DNA of 27,627 bases from Gammaproteobacteria bacterium. GTDB lineage: Bacteria > Pseudomonadota > Gammaproteobacteria > Steroidobacterales > Steroidobacteraceae. The notes below the pieces were generated by a model that ran no database searches, was not told the origin of the DNA, and worked only from the letters and a program-made list of their open reading frames with translations. The position numbers were made by a program, and so were the translations under genes. Shown here piece by piece: positions 12,820-21,208 of the stretch. The stretch's first letter is position 1, and each line of letters begins with the position of its first letter. The stretch is taken from contig JAQGOE010000005.1 of NCBI GenBank assembly GCA_028293725.1, positions 1 to 27,627 of the forward strand, read 5' to 3'.

Positions 12820-15159
12820 ATGACTACCCCAACCCTGTGGCAGCGACGCGTCTTTGCGGCCCTGCCGGTCTTGTACGGTGCGCTCGTCTTGGGATTTCTC
12901 CCCTGGGCCGAGCGAGCGGTACCGGTGGTCCCGGCCGTGGTGGGCGTTTACGGTATTGGCGTCCTTTTTGCCGATCTATGCACCGCCGCAATGTTGGGCC
13001 GCCAATTCGTGACGCACGGCCGTCCCGCGTTCCTTCTGTTGACTTGCGCCTATCTTTTCAGCGCGGGTATGGTGCTTGCCTACACCTTGAGCTTCAACGA
13101 TGCGATAAGGCCCGGGCGCCTGTTTGGTACGGAACACACGGCCGCGGCGCTGTTTTTGGCTCTGCGTCTCGGGCCGGCGCTGCTATTCGTGGCGGCCGTG
13201 GGTGCCGAGACGCGTGCTGCGAGCCGCTGGAAGGCGAGTCCGCGACAGCTGTATCTCGCATGGCTCGCGACGATGCTCGTGTGCGCTCTCATTGGCTTCG
13301 CGTTGGCGAAACCTCAATTGCCACAGATGCTCCTGGAGCCTTTCGGCGGCACGGCACAGGCGATCAGCTGGGTGACAATCGCTCTATATGGTGTTGGCGC
13401 CTTGGTCATCTGGCGCAAGCAGGCGTTCAACGATCCGCTCTACCTATGGTTGGCGCTCATGCTGGTCGCGTCGGCGGCCGACCTGGTATTGAGCACCGTG
13501 GCGGGGGCGCGGTATACGATTGGCTGGTATGTCGCGCGATGCAGTTCCGTCGTGTCGTCCTACCTTTTGCTGACCTTCCTCCTGGGCGAACTCGCCTCCG
13601 CCGGACGCCCCAAGGACGCAAGTCTCGTAGCGGTGAGGTACACCGCCGCGTTCGCCATTGCTGCCGCGGCGGTCGTGTTGCGTTGGTTCCTGTTGCCCTG
13701 GTTGAAATCGGATCTTCCGTACGCGACGCTGTTTGGTGCGATCGCGGTGGCTGTCTGGATGGGCGGTTGGGGGCCCGCGCTGGCGGCCGCGATCGCCGGA
13801 CTCGTCGGAACGATTCTCCTGTTCGGGAAAGCACCGAGTCTCATGACGGCGGGAGCCCTCACCACTGCACTGGGTTTTGGCGTGTATGCGCTGACGTGCG
13901 CTTTGATCATTGTTCTCGGCGAGACCATGCGCAAGGCGCGCGACGATTATCGGCGCTCACAGGAGATGTTCAAGGAAGTTGCCCTCGAATTGAAGCAATA
14001 CGCAGCCGAGCTGCAACGGGCGGATGCCGTCAAGAGCCTGTTTCTCGCGACGCTATCCCACGAGTTGCGCAACCCTCTCGCTCCGATCCGTAACGGGATC
14101 GCCATTCTCAAGCTGCGCATGCCGGAGGGACCCGCGGATGTCTACGCCATGATGGACCGGCAGCTCGGACTGGTGACTCGATTGATCGATGACTTGCTGG
14201 ATGTCAGTCGGGTCGACCGGGGCAAGCTGCAGCTGCGTCGGGAAAAGGTGTCGGTCGATTCGTTCGTCAATGCCGCGATCGAGACGGCACGACCTAACAT
14301 CGAGGGAAAGTCGCACGAGCTCGTCGTCCGATACTCGCCGCGTAAGTTCCATGTGGATGGTGATCCAACACGGCTCGCACAGGTTATCGCCAACCTGTTG
14401 AATAACGCCGCAAAGTTCACGCCCGCCAACGGGCGCATCGAGCTGTCGATGCGTGCCGAAGGACCGCGGGCGATCATCTCGGTCCGCGACAATGGAATCG
14501 GCATCCCGTCGGCGGACCTGACACGGATTTTCGACATGTTCGTGCAGTTGGACGCGAGCAAGACACAAGCCGCGGCGGGCCTGGGACTCGGGCTGGCGCT
14601 GGCACGCTCGTTGGTTTCGTTGCACGGCGGGGAGATCAGTGCACTCAGTGCCGGTCCGGGTCGAGGCAGCGAGTTTGCAGTTCATCTGCCGCTAGTCGTG
14701 GCGCCGGGTCAGAGTGACGTGGACGCTGGCAACGCCCAGCCGGCGCACGCGAGCCGTCGTATCCTCGTCGTGGATGACAACGTGGACGCCGCGACCAGTC
14801 TCGGCGAGCTGTTGAAATCCAATGGCCACTCCGTGCGCACCTGCTTTGACGGATCGAGTGCGTTCGAGGCCGCTTCGCAGCTCACTCCGGAGGTTGCGTT
14901 TATCGATCTCAACATGCCGCATCCGGACGGCATCGAGCTGGCGACCATGATTCGCAGGCAGCCGTGGGGGAAGGGAGTGAGGCTCGTCGCTCTCACGGGC
15001 ATGGGACAGCCCGCGGACCTGGCGCGGACGCGCGCGGCTGGATTCGATCAACACCTGACGAAGCCGGCCAGTCCGGGGGATTTGTTCAAAGCCGTGGCGA
15101 CCTCCGGGTATGCGGCCACGAATGTCGTGGCGTTTCGGGCGGGGGGTTCGGCCGATTAG
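12820..15159 (+). CDS. Hybrid sensor histidine kinase with two membrane sensor modules and a C-terminal receiver
   Basis: The 779-residue protein starts at ATG 12820 behind GGGAGAGTAGGGA. Residues about 10-250 are a multi-helix membrane domain resembling MASE4. A second membrane group at about 268-370 (four hydrophobic segments, with LFGAIAVAVWMGGWGPALAA) resembles the DUF4118 domain of KdpD. A coiled linker leads to HisKA with phosphorylated His414 in LATLSHELRNPL, then the ATPase domain (ANLLNNAAKF, RDNGIGIP, GLGLGLALARSL), then a receiver domain with acidic D652/D653, phosphoacceptor D696 in AFIDLNMP and K748. There is no PAS or GAF domain and no DNA-binding output, so the signal must leave by phosphotransfer to another protein or by other contacts. 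No partner regulator is adjacent. The ligand or membrane state it senses is unknown. Confidence 0.93.
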   Translation: MTTPTLWQRRVFAALPVLYGALVLGFLPWAERAVPVVPAVVGVYGIGVLFADLCTAAMLGRQFVTHGRPAFLLLTCAYLFSAGMVLAYTLSFNDAIRPGRLFGTEHTAAALFLALRLGPALLFVAAVGAETRAASRWKASPRQLYLAWLATMLVCALIGFALAKPQLPQMLLEPFGGTAQAISWVTIALYGVGALVIWRKQAFNDPLYLWLALMLVASAADLVLSTVAGARYTIGWYVARCSSVVSSYLLLTFLLGELASAGRPKDASLVAVRYTAAFAIAAAAVVLRWFLLPWLKSDLPYATLFGAIAVAVWMGGWGPALAAAIAGLVGTILLFGKAPSLMTAGALTTALGFGVYALTCALIIVLGETMRKARDDYRRSQEMFKEVALELKQYAAELQRADAVKSLFLATLSHELRNPLAPIRNGIAILKLRMPEGPADVYAMMDRQLGLVTRLIDDLLDVSRVDRGKLQLRREKVSVDSFVNAAIETARPNIEGKSHELVVRYSPRKFHVDGDPTRLAQVIANLLNNAAKFTPANGRIELSMRAEGPRAIISVRDNGIGIPSADLTRIFDMFVQLDASKTQAAAGLGLGLALARSLVSLHGGEISALSAGPGRGSEFAVHLPLVVAPGQSDVDAGNAQPAHASRRILVVDDNVDAATSLGELLKSNGHSVRTCFDGSSAFEAASQLTPEVAFIDLNMPHPDGIELATMIRRQPWGKGVRLVALTGMGQPADLARTRAAGFDQHLTKPASPGDLFKAVATSGYAATNVVAFRAGGSAD

Positions 15160-15169
15160 GCGCAGGCTC

Positions 15170-15385
15170 CTAGGAGCCCTGTTGGTCAACACCAGTTCGA
15201 TTTTCAGGTCGGGATGCTCGTGACGCAGGCGTGCGACTGTGGCGAAATCCGCTGCGAATGGATAACGCACGGCTCGTGTCCGTACTCGGTCGGGAGCCGC
15301 ACACTCCGCTCGACGCCGCCGTGGAGGTCACGCTGGGCGGGTTGGGGTGCCTGTTGCAAGACCTTACGCAATCGTTACAACGGTA
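15170..15385 (-). pseudogene. Decayed LysR-type regulator fragment (tentative), within a 319-nt gene-free stretch
   Basis: The region 15160-15478 has no intact gene. On the minus strand, codons from about 15290 to 15178 read FAADFATVARLRHEHPDLKI and then ELVLTN, which looks like the start of a LysR substrate-binding domain (typical form: F...hPdl.lel.ltd). Just upstream, in a neighbouring frame, RKVLQQAPQPAQRDLHGGVE resembles the linker that precedes this domain, implying a frameshift. Similarity stops abruptly at a perfect 14-bp palindrome, GGCTCCTAGGAGCC (15165-15178), beside the kinase stop codon. No DNA-binding domain is visible upstream. The rest (15386-15478) is leader for the ligase gene. 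Confidence 0.4.
15354..15381 (+). promoter_or_regulatory. Weak candidate promoter for the second ligase gene
   Basis: TTGCAA (15354-15359) is followed after 16 nt by TACAAC (15376-15381), four of six bases of a sigma-70 -10 box. It lies about 100 nt before the ligase start. The match is modest and has no supporting element. Confidence 0.25.
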
Positions 15386-15478
15386 GCTCGCTTCTCGTGT
15401 CGTGAAATTACCTGGAAATCCGCTTCCCCGATTCTTCACACCGTCAGCCGGCATGTCGCTGGCGGTGCGGAGAAACTT

Positions 15479-17308
15479 ATGGGACCCACGACACCTCTGA
15501 ATGCTCTCTATTACCAGGCGGATACCAATCCGGAAGGCATCGCGTGCGTCGCAGGGCGGAACATCTGGACCTACCGCCAGCTCGCCGTAGCGGTCGAGCA
15601 GGTAGCGCAGGGGTTGTACGCTCGTGGAGTACGGCCGGGCGATCGCGTGGCTTTGCACATGTTCAACATATCGGAGCTCGTGATCGCCTATTTCGCGTGC
15701 TTCCGAATCGGCGCGGTCGCGGCGCCACTGAATACCAGATTCAAAGCCGCCGAGCTGCGGGCGGTGTTGAAGCGTTTACGCCCGCGCGTGTATGTGGGCC
15801 AGGCCCAACTGTACGCGCAGGTCGCCGCCATCGAGACCGACATACTTGCGGCGGACTCGCGTTACGTGGTGGGCGAGACGGTTGTGGGCGGCCGGGTGCA
15901 GCCCTGGACAAACCTCCTCCAGGACAGCACCAGGATCGCATTGCCTGAACTCCCGCATCCGGATTCGCCTGCCGTTCTTCTGTGTACTTCCGGAACGACG
16001 GGGCTGCCCAAGTTCGTGGCCCACACGGCCGCAACTCTGACGGCCGCGGTGGAGGCCTGTGGACGGCTGGAGCTCCATAGTCGGCAGATCGCCATCAATA
16101 GCCTGCCCCTGGTGCATGCGGCTGGCTTTTTTGTCACGCTGGCGTGTGTGCGTTTCGGCTCCGTCGTGGTCTTGGTCGAGCACTTCGATGCCGATGCCGT
16201 GTTGAATGCCATCGAGTCGTACTACGGCACGTGGATGCTCGGTCTTCCTGTCATGTTCGTCGAGCTGCTACGGCGGCAGCGCTCGCAGCCACGGACCGTT
16301 GACTCCCTGGAATTCTGCGGGGTAGCGGGAGACGTCTGTCCGGCGAAAGTGCAGGAGAGTTTCCCCGATGTATTTGGCGTTCCGCTGCACACTGTGTGGG
16401 GTGCCACTGAGGCCGCAGGGTCACTCATTCACGGTTTGAAGCCCGGAACTGTCAGCCGGATTGCGCCGGGCGCGGAGGTGCGTCTCGTCGACGACAATGG
16501 CATGCAGGTTTCACGGGGCGAGGTCGGCGAGATGTTGATTCGCGGACCCAACGTCACAATCGGCTACTGGGTGGGTCCGGATCGCATCGATCCCGCGACG
16601 GTGGGGGGCTGGTATGCCACTGGCGATCTCATGCGTCAGGGTGAGCAGGACGATCTGTGGTTCATCGCCCGCAAGAAGGATCTCATCATCCGTGGAGGTT
16701 CGAACATCTGGCCCGCCGAGGTTGAGCGCGTGCTGCTCGATCATCCGGCTGTCACTGATGCGGCCGTCGTCGGAGTGCCCGACGCCGATCTGGGCGAGCG
16801 GGTGGTTGGATTTGTTTGCCTGGCGGCCGGCTGGAGCCAGTATCTCGTCGACGACATCCTGGCGAGCGCCAGGGCCCAGCTGGCCGACTACAAGGTGCCA
16901 GAATCTCTGCAGGTGATCGCTGAAATTCCGCGCAACGCCCTCGGCAAGGTCGATCGCGCATCGCTGCGATCGTTGCCGGCGGCCAGCGTACCGGAGCGGG
17001 CGCTCCGTCGTGTTGCTCCTATGTGGATTGCGCTCGCGCTGACCCTGGGCGCGCTCGCGCCCAATGCCTGGTCCGCCGACTTATCGGAACCACCCTCTGT
17101 AACGGTCCACTATGGGGATCTGAACCTGTCGACCCGGCAGGGAGTTGAGATTCTGCGCCAGCGTATCAAGGTGGCCGCGCAGCAGGTCTGCGGAGACGGT
17201 TACGACCCGGGCGACCTGGCGCGGGCCTCGGACTATCACCGTTGTGTCAATGTCGCCGCTGACAAGGCGCTGGAGAAGGTGCAGGTGGCATCGTCGCAGG
17301 TCCGTTAA
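15479..17308 (+). CDS. AMP-forming acyl-CoA ligase with an in-frame C-terminal UrcA-family extension
   Basis: The start chosen is ATG 15479, preceded by GGAGAA; the frame is open back to 15347, but that part lacks homology-like sequence. Of 609 residues, about 1-505 are an adenylating acyl-CoA ligase: CTSGTTGLPKF with T170-K178, WGATEAAG, YATGDLMRQG, the hinge ARKKDLIIRGGSNIWPAEVE, and the catalytic lysine K490 in PRNALGK. The enzyme normally ends about ten residues after this lysine. Here the frame continues without a stop through RSLPAASVPERALRR into Met515, which begins a signal peptide and a complete UrcA-family protein. The fusion product would carry an internal hydrophobic segment; more likely the stop was lost or UrcA is made from its own start. 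Substrate unknown. The gene converges on the RND-type exporter. Confidence 0.88.
   Translation: MGPTTPLNALYYQADTNPEGIACVAGRNIWTYRQLAVAVEQVAQGLYARGVRPGDRVALHMFNISELVIAYFACFRIGAVAAPLNTRFKAAELRAVLKRLRPRVYVGQAQLYAQVAAIETDILAADSRYVVGETVVGGRVQPWTNLLQDSTRIALPELPHPDSPAVLLCTSGTTGLPKFVAHTAATLTAAVEACGRLELHSRQIAINSLPLVHAAGFFVTLACVRFGSVVVLVEHFDADAVLNAIESYYGTWMLGLPVMFVELLRRQRSQPRTVDSLEFCGVAGDVCPAKVQESFPDVFGVPLHTVWGATEAAGSLIHGLKPGTVSRIAPGAEVRLVDDNGMQVSRGEVGEMLIRGPNVTIGYWVGPDRIDPATVGGWYATGDLMRQGEQDDLWFIARKKDLIIRGGSNIWPAEVERVLLDHPAVTDAAVVGVPDADLGERVVGFVCLAAGWSQYLVDDILASARAQLADYKVPESLQVIAEIPRNALGKVDRASLRSLPAASVPERALRRVAPMWIALALTLGALAPNAWSADLSEPPSVTVHYGDLNLSTRQGVEILRQRIKVAAQQVCGDGYDPGDLARASDYHRCVNVAADKALEKVQVASSQVR
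17021..17308 (+). other. UrcA-family secreted protein module inside the ligase reading frame
   Basis: ATG 17021 would encode a 95-residue protein, the usual size for the UrcA family, which are small exported proteins of unknown function. It has a signal peptide (WIALALTLGALAPNAWSA), then VTVHYGDLNLSTRQGVEILR and QRIKVAAQQVCG, and ends with DYHRCVNVAADKALEKV. The two conserved cysteines (in QQVCGD and HRCVN) are present. No convincing ribosome-binding site precedes the ATG, so expression might depend on coupling to ligase translation. It is listed separately because the embedded signal peptide suggests an independent product. Confidence 0.7.
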
Positions 17309-19572
17309 GAGTTGTTGCGCTTGTTACGGCTGAGGATCCACAGCGCCCCTGGCAAAGCGGTGAAATCGGCGAGCAGCGCGAGAACGAACGCCGAGGAGGA
17401 GACGATTCCGAACTGGCGCATTGGCGGCAGGTCAGAGAGCGCCAGCGCCAGAAAGCCACTCGCGTTGATGAGGGTGGCGAACAGGATGGGACGGCCGGCT
17501 ATCAACATCGCGTGCCGCAGGGCCGTGGCGGTCGAGCCGTTCATCTCCAGCCCTTCGTGATAGTGATAGAAAAAGTGTATCTGGTCGTTCTCGGTGGCTC
17601 CGAGGACGGTCGAGCCGATGAGAATCGTGGCGATGTTGAGTGGAATGCCGGCGATCCGCATGACGATGAATACGGACAGAATCGCGAATACCGAGGGAAT
17701 CATAGTCATCAGGCGCGCCGAGGGGCTGCGGAACACCAACAGGAACGCCGTGAAGATCACACTCGCCGTGAGTGCGAAGCTCTCGGTCAGTGTGGGGAGC
17801 AGTCGGGTCGTGATCTCTCCGGAAACTACTCCCTTGCCGACGAGGCTGCCGCGCGCCTCGCGCAGGGCAGGCTCGGAGGCTTGCACGTCAGCCCAGGTCT
17901 TTTTGAGAAAGGCCTCGATCGAGCCGTGCCGCCCGAAGTATTCGCCGCGCCCCCGGATGTCGAGACGCACACTCGCCAGATTCTTGACGTCGATGTAGGA
18001 GCGCGCGCCTGGTTCCGTCAGAGTGATCTGCTCCAGGTCCTCCGCGAGCTTCGGCCACGCAGCCGCGTCTGTCGGGAGTTGATCCGAGCCGGATTCGATA
18101 TAGCGTTCCCAGGTGAGTACCGATGTCGGTCCGTCGACGGCGGTAATGCCCTGGCTCTTTTCGAGGCGTTGGGTCAACAGGTAGATGGCACGCAGGAATT
18201 CCGGGTCCAAGGCGTGGCCTGGTGGTGTTTGCACCCATAAATCCATTACATCGAGGCCGTTCGAGTCCTGGAAACGGCGGGTGTCCTGCGCGACGCGCTC
18301 TTTCGGATTGACGTAGGTGAGCGCGTCGGTTTCGAGCGAGAGGGGTGGTACCTTGCCCGGAATTCCAAACAAGGCGGCGGCTCCGCAGAGCATCAGGAGC
18401 AGCGCGCCGCCCACGAACAGCCAGCGATACCGTAGGGTTGCCGGCACCTGGAAGTCGACAAAGCGCGGAAACACAGTGCCGGCCGAGGCGCGCTCGGTGC
18501 GCACGGGTGTCTTCAACAGGGATTGGAGAGCGGGGAACAACGTGAAACAACCCACCCAGGCAATGACCAACCCGCAGGCGGTCCAGACGCCCATTTCGCG
18601 TACGGGGCGGATATCCGAAACCGCGAGTGCTGCGAAACCAACTGCGGTCGCGAACATGGAGGCGGTACTGGGCAGGAACTTGTTGGTAAGCGCGCGCGCG
18701 TGGTGCTCGAGCAGGGTCGGCGCGTCGTCCGGTTCCATGAACCGGGAGTGAAGGTAGACGAGTGTGGCTGTCGTAGTGACCATTACGGTCAGGGGCACCA
18801 GGGCCGAGACGACCGTGTTTGTCCAACCGAAGATATAGGCCTGTCCGACCGCCATCGCGACGACGGCGCCCAGAGTGAGAACGATCGCCAGCAGGACGCG
18901 CCAGGAGCGGTACACCAGGACCACGAGGGTCATCAGAAAAATGCCGAAGAGCGGCATGGAACGCTTCGTGGCTGAGCCCGTTTGACTCTCGAGCCAGGCG
19001 TCGAGCCAGGGCGAGCCGACGCGGCGGACGGCGGTGAAGGGTTTTCCGGCCTTATCGAGTGGCAGGACGAGCGCGTCGATCGCGGCCAATGCGGTGTCGC
19101 GCTCCGCGGGCGAATTCACGCGCAGTTCGAGGGCGATGCCGATGTAATTGTCGCCGAGGAGGCCTGCCCTGCGGAACAGCTTCGTGCCTGTCGCGAACTT
19201 GCGCAGCTGCTGGGCCTGACTGTCGGTGATCTCTCCTGTCTGGGTGCCGTGGCGGAAGAGAGTAAGGAGGCTGTGAGGCTCGACGTGCGCAATCTTCGAG
19301 AGTTCGCGCTCGAGGTGGTCTGTGGCGCGCAGCGTGTCGGGACTCAAGGGGTCCGGCGCCTCGAGCATGAGCAGCGCTTGGTCCCCTTCGGGAAACACGC
19401 GTTCGAATTCGGCGGTGGCGCGCGCCACCGGATCGTCGGGAACGATCAGGCGGTCAATGGCTGAATCGGTAGGCAATCGCAGGGCACCGTAGATACCCGC
19501 TGCGGTCAGGAGCACGAACGCGCCGACGATCCAGAGCCGCGCGCGCAACACGCCGAGGAAAATTTGATGCAT
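17305..19572 (-). CDS. RND-superfamily exporter of the MMPL/HAE3 type
   Basis: The protein is about 755 residues from ATG 19572; a TTG two codons earlier (19578) is possible, and neither has a good ribosome-binding site. It has one N-terminal membrane helix (ARLWIVGAFVLLTAAGIYG), a periplasmic loop with a short FPEGDQALLMLEAPD segment, and a group of five helices with PLFGIFLMTLVVLVYRSW. A central helix (YRWLFVGGALLLMLCGAAAL) leads to a second periplasmic loop and a final five-helix group with MIPSVFAILSVFIVMRIAGI and GSTVLGATENDQIHFFYH. This two-fold repeat with about 12 helices fits proton-driven exporters of lipids and other hydrophobic molecules; the cargo is unknown. Its TAA overlaps the TAA of the convergent ligase-UrcA gene at TTAA. 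A link with acyl-CoA or lipid metabolism is suggested by the neighbour only. Confidence 0.87.
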   Translation of the reverse strand: MHQIFLGVLRARLWIVGAFVLLTAAGIYGALRLPTDSAIDRLIVPDDPVARATAEFERVFPEGDQALLMLEAPDPLSPDTLRATDHLERELSKIAHVEPHSLLTLFRHGTQTGEITDSQAQQLRKFATGTKLFRRAGLLGDNYIGIALELRVNSPAERDTALAAIDALVLPLDKAGKPFTAVRRVGSPWLDAWLESQTGSATKRSMPLFGIFLMTLVVLVYRSWRVLLAIVLTLGAVVAMAVGQAYIFGWTNTVVSALVPLTVMVTTTATLVYLHSRFMEPDDAPTLLEHHARALTNKFLPSTASMFATAVGFAALAVSDIRPVREMGVWTACGLVIAWVGCFTLFPALQSLLKTPVRTERASAGTVFPRFVDFQVPATLRYRWLFVGGALLLMLCGAAALFGIPGKVPPLSLETDALTYVNPKERVAQDTRRFQDSNGLDVMDLWVQTPPGHALDPEFLRAIYLLTQRLEKSQGITAVDGPTSVLTWERYIESGSDQLPTDAAAWPKLAEDLEQITLTEPGARSYIDVKNLASVRLDIRGRGEYFGRHGSIEAFLKKTWADVQASEPALREARGSLVGKGVVSGEITTRLLPTLTESFALTASVIFTAFLLVFRSPSARLMTMIPSVFAILSVFIVMRIAGIPLNIATILIGSTVLGATENDQIHFFYHYHEGLEMNGSTATALRHAMLIAGRPILFATLINASGFLALALSDLPPMRQFGIVSSSAFVLALLADFTALPGALWILSRNKRNNS

Positions 19573-19678
19573 GAGCAACGGTCACACTCGATCAAGGGAT
19601 GCGCGCACTTGTCGCCCGCCGGCAGCCTGAGAAACAGGTGCCTGGGCTCCCGGCGCGCCGGAATGATAGCCTAAAGCT

Positions 19679-20440
19679 ATGACCACACTATTAGCTGCAA
19701 CGGTTGCGACCCTGGTGTTCTGTGCCCCTGGTTATCCGGGGGGTGCTGGCGATGCACAGCCTTTCGTCGATCAATTTGCCGGGGCAGCCGTCAAGGCGGC
19801 CGGTTGGCCTGCGGGAAGCCTGGCAGCAATTTACGACCCCACGGATGAGGGGAGCGTGGCGAAACTCGGGATGGCGGATGCCGTACTGGCGTTCGTGCCT
19901 TATCCGTTTTTTGTTGAGCATGGGGCGCAGCTCCACCTGTCACCCCTTGTGCAGGCCGATGTGACGGGCACGGGTACGCAGCAGAAGTGGACGCTGGTCG
20001 CGAAGAATGGGGGTGTCACGGGGGCGGCTGCGCTCGGGGGATACACCATATTGAGTGTCGCGGGATATGCCCCGGAATTCGTGCGTCATTCGGCGCTCGC
20101 TGACTGGGCGCTCCCGGCAGACGTAAAGATTCAATTTACGGGGCAGATACTCAGTGCCTTGCGACGGGTTGCCGGCGGGGAACACGCGGTTGCGTTGCTT
20201 GATCAGTCGCAGGCGTCGGCGCTTCCGGGTTTGCCTTTCGCCAGTGATCTCAAGACGGTAATGCAATCGGCGCCGTTGCCGGTTGCTCTCATTGTGGTTG
20301 TGGACTCGCGGGTGCCTGCGGCGCGCGCGAAGGCGTTCCAGGCCGGGCTTCTGAAGATGGGGCATGGTGGCGAGGCGAGCGACGTGTTGAGTCAATTGCG
20401 GTTGCAGGGGTTTGTTATGCCGCAGTTGCCTGGGAAGTAG
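19679..20440 (+). CDS. PhnD-like periplasmic binding-protein family (orphan)
   Basis: The 253-residue protein looks like the periplasmic binding fold of phosphate/phosphonate (PhnD-type) ABC receptors: LVFCAPGYPGGAGDAQPFVD as the first strand, ADAVLAFVPYPFFVEHG in the middle, and a late SAPLPVALIVVVDSRVPAA strand. An in-frame TAG at 19667 and the first ATG fix the start at 19679, leaving almost no room for a classical signal peptide; the hydrophobic start may itself serve as one. No ribosome-binding site is seen. No permease or ATPase gene is adjacent, so transport through a partner here is not supported. The lipoprotein gene follows after 7 nt, so they probably form a two-gene operon. The ligand is unknown. 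Confidence 0.7.
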   Translation: MTTLLAATVATLVFCAPGYPGGAGDAQPFVDQFAGAAVKAAGWPAGSLAAIYDPTDEGSVAKLGMADAVLAFVPYPFFVEHGAQLHLSPLVQADVTGTGTQQKWTLVAKNGGVTGAAALGGYTILSVAGYAPEFVRHSALADWALPADVKIQFTGQILSALRRVAGGEHAVALLDQSQASALPGLPFASDLKTVMQSAPLPVALIVVVDSRVPAARAKAFQAGLLKMGHGGEASDVLSQLRLQGFVMPQLPGK

Positions 20441-20447
20441 GTGGGTG

Positions 20448-21149
20448 ATGGGACGCGGGAGTGGCGTCGTGGGGTTTGCTGTGGCCAGGAGTTTGGCGCT
20501 AGGCATTGCTGTGGTCCTGCTGGTTGCTGCGTGCTCTTTGCCGCGGCGGACGACTGCTCCGGCACCGCTTCCGACTGGTGCTCCTACTTCGGTCGAGGGG
20601 TTGGCGGCGGCTATCGACGCTGATTCTCAGCGTAGCGATCACGAGTCGGATGCGAGGGTTCGCGGGGCATTAGCCGATGAGGCTAGCGGGTACGCGGATG
20701 CATGTTTGGCGCAGGCGCCTAAGGATGCTGCGTGTCTGTATTGGCGTGGCGTGGCGCTGGGTCTCCAAGCGAAGTCGCATCCTACACGCGCTGGCGAGCT
20801 GTTGAAGTCGATGCTCGACTCGTTGAGCGGCGCTGATGCGATCGATCCTAACTACGACCAGGCTGGGCCTTCTCGCGTGCGGGCGTTGGTGTTGATCCGC
20901 GCGCCGGGGTGGCCTTTGGGGCCGGGCGACGCCGACGCTGGGTTGGAGTCCGCGCGCCGTGCGGTCGGGCTCCGGCCGCAGTATCCGCCGAATCTGCTCG
21001 CGTTGGCTGAGGCATTGTCGAAGACGGGGGATGCTGGCGGTGCGCGCGACGCGTACGCGAAGGCGCGCGATGCGGCCCAGGCGATGCCTGAGACGACTGG
21101 TCGGGATGGGTGGTTACGTGAGGCAGATCAGGGGTTGCAGAGGAAGTAG
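20448..21149 (+). CDS. TPR-type lipoprotein resembling TRAP-transporter-associated TatT
   Basis: From ATG 20448 the product is 233 residues. A lipoprotein signal (ARSLALGIAVVLLVAAC) has the lipobox LVAAC with Cys29. The mature part is alpha-helical with repeat-like segments: YADACLAQAPKDAACLYWRG, then DPNYDQAGPSRVRALVLIRA, PGWPLGPGDADAGLESARRA and YPPNLLALAEALSKTGDAGG. Tetratricopeptide-like repeats with a PGWPLGPGD turn recall the TatT family, lipoproteins found next to some binding-protein transporters. The frame is open 36 nt further up, inside the previous gene, but the signal peptide supports 20448. Codon use leans to T-ending alanine, aspartate and glycine codons compared with the flanking genes, a mild sign of different origin. 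Function beyond a protein-protein or ligand-handling role is not known. Confidence 0.75.
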   Translation: MGRGSGVVGFAVARSLALGIAVVLLVAACSLPRRTTAPAPLPTGAPTSVEGLAAAIDADSQRSDHESDARVRGALADEASGYADACLAQAPKDAACLYWRGVALGLQAKSHPTRAGELLKSMLDSLSGADAIDPNYDQAGPSRVRALVLIRAPGWPLGPGDADAGLESARRAVGLRPQYPPNLLALAEALSKTGDAGGARDAYAKARDAAQAMPETTGRDGWLREADQGLQRK

Positions 21150-21155
21150 GAGAAG

Positions 21156-21184
21156 AGCCGCGGCGCGCGCGTCCGGCCGTGGCT
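21156..21184. other. Hairpin between convergent lipoprotein and TetR genes
   Basis: AGCCGCGG (21156-21163) and CCGTGGCT (21177-21184) pair over 8 bp with one G-T pair and a 13-nt loop. It lies in the 59-nt gap between converging genes and could reduce read-through from either side, but there is no T-run. Confidence 0.3.
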
Positions 21185-21208
21185 GTAGCGGGTGGCCGCT
21201 GGCGCCTG

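Noticed and set aside
15347..15478. Upstream start for the second ligase
   Set aside because: The added 44 residues look non-homologous and lie in a decayed region; ATG 15479 has the ribosome-binding site.
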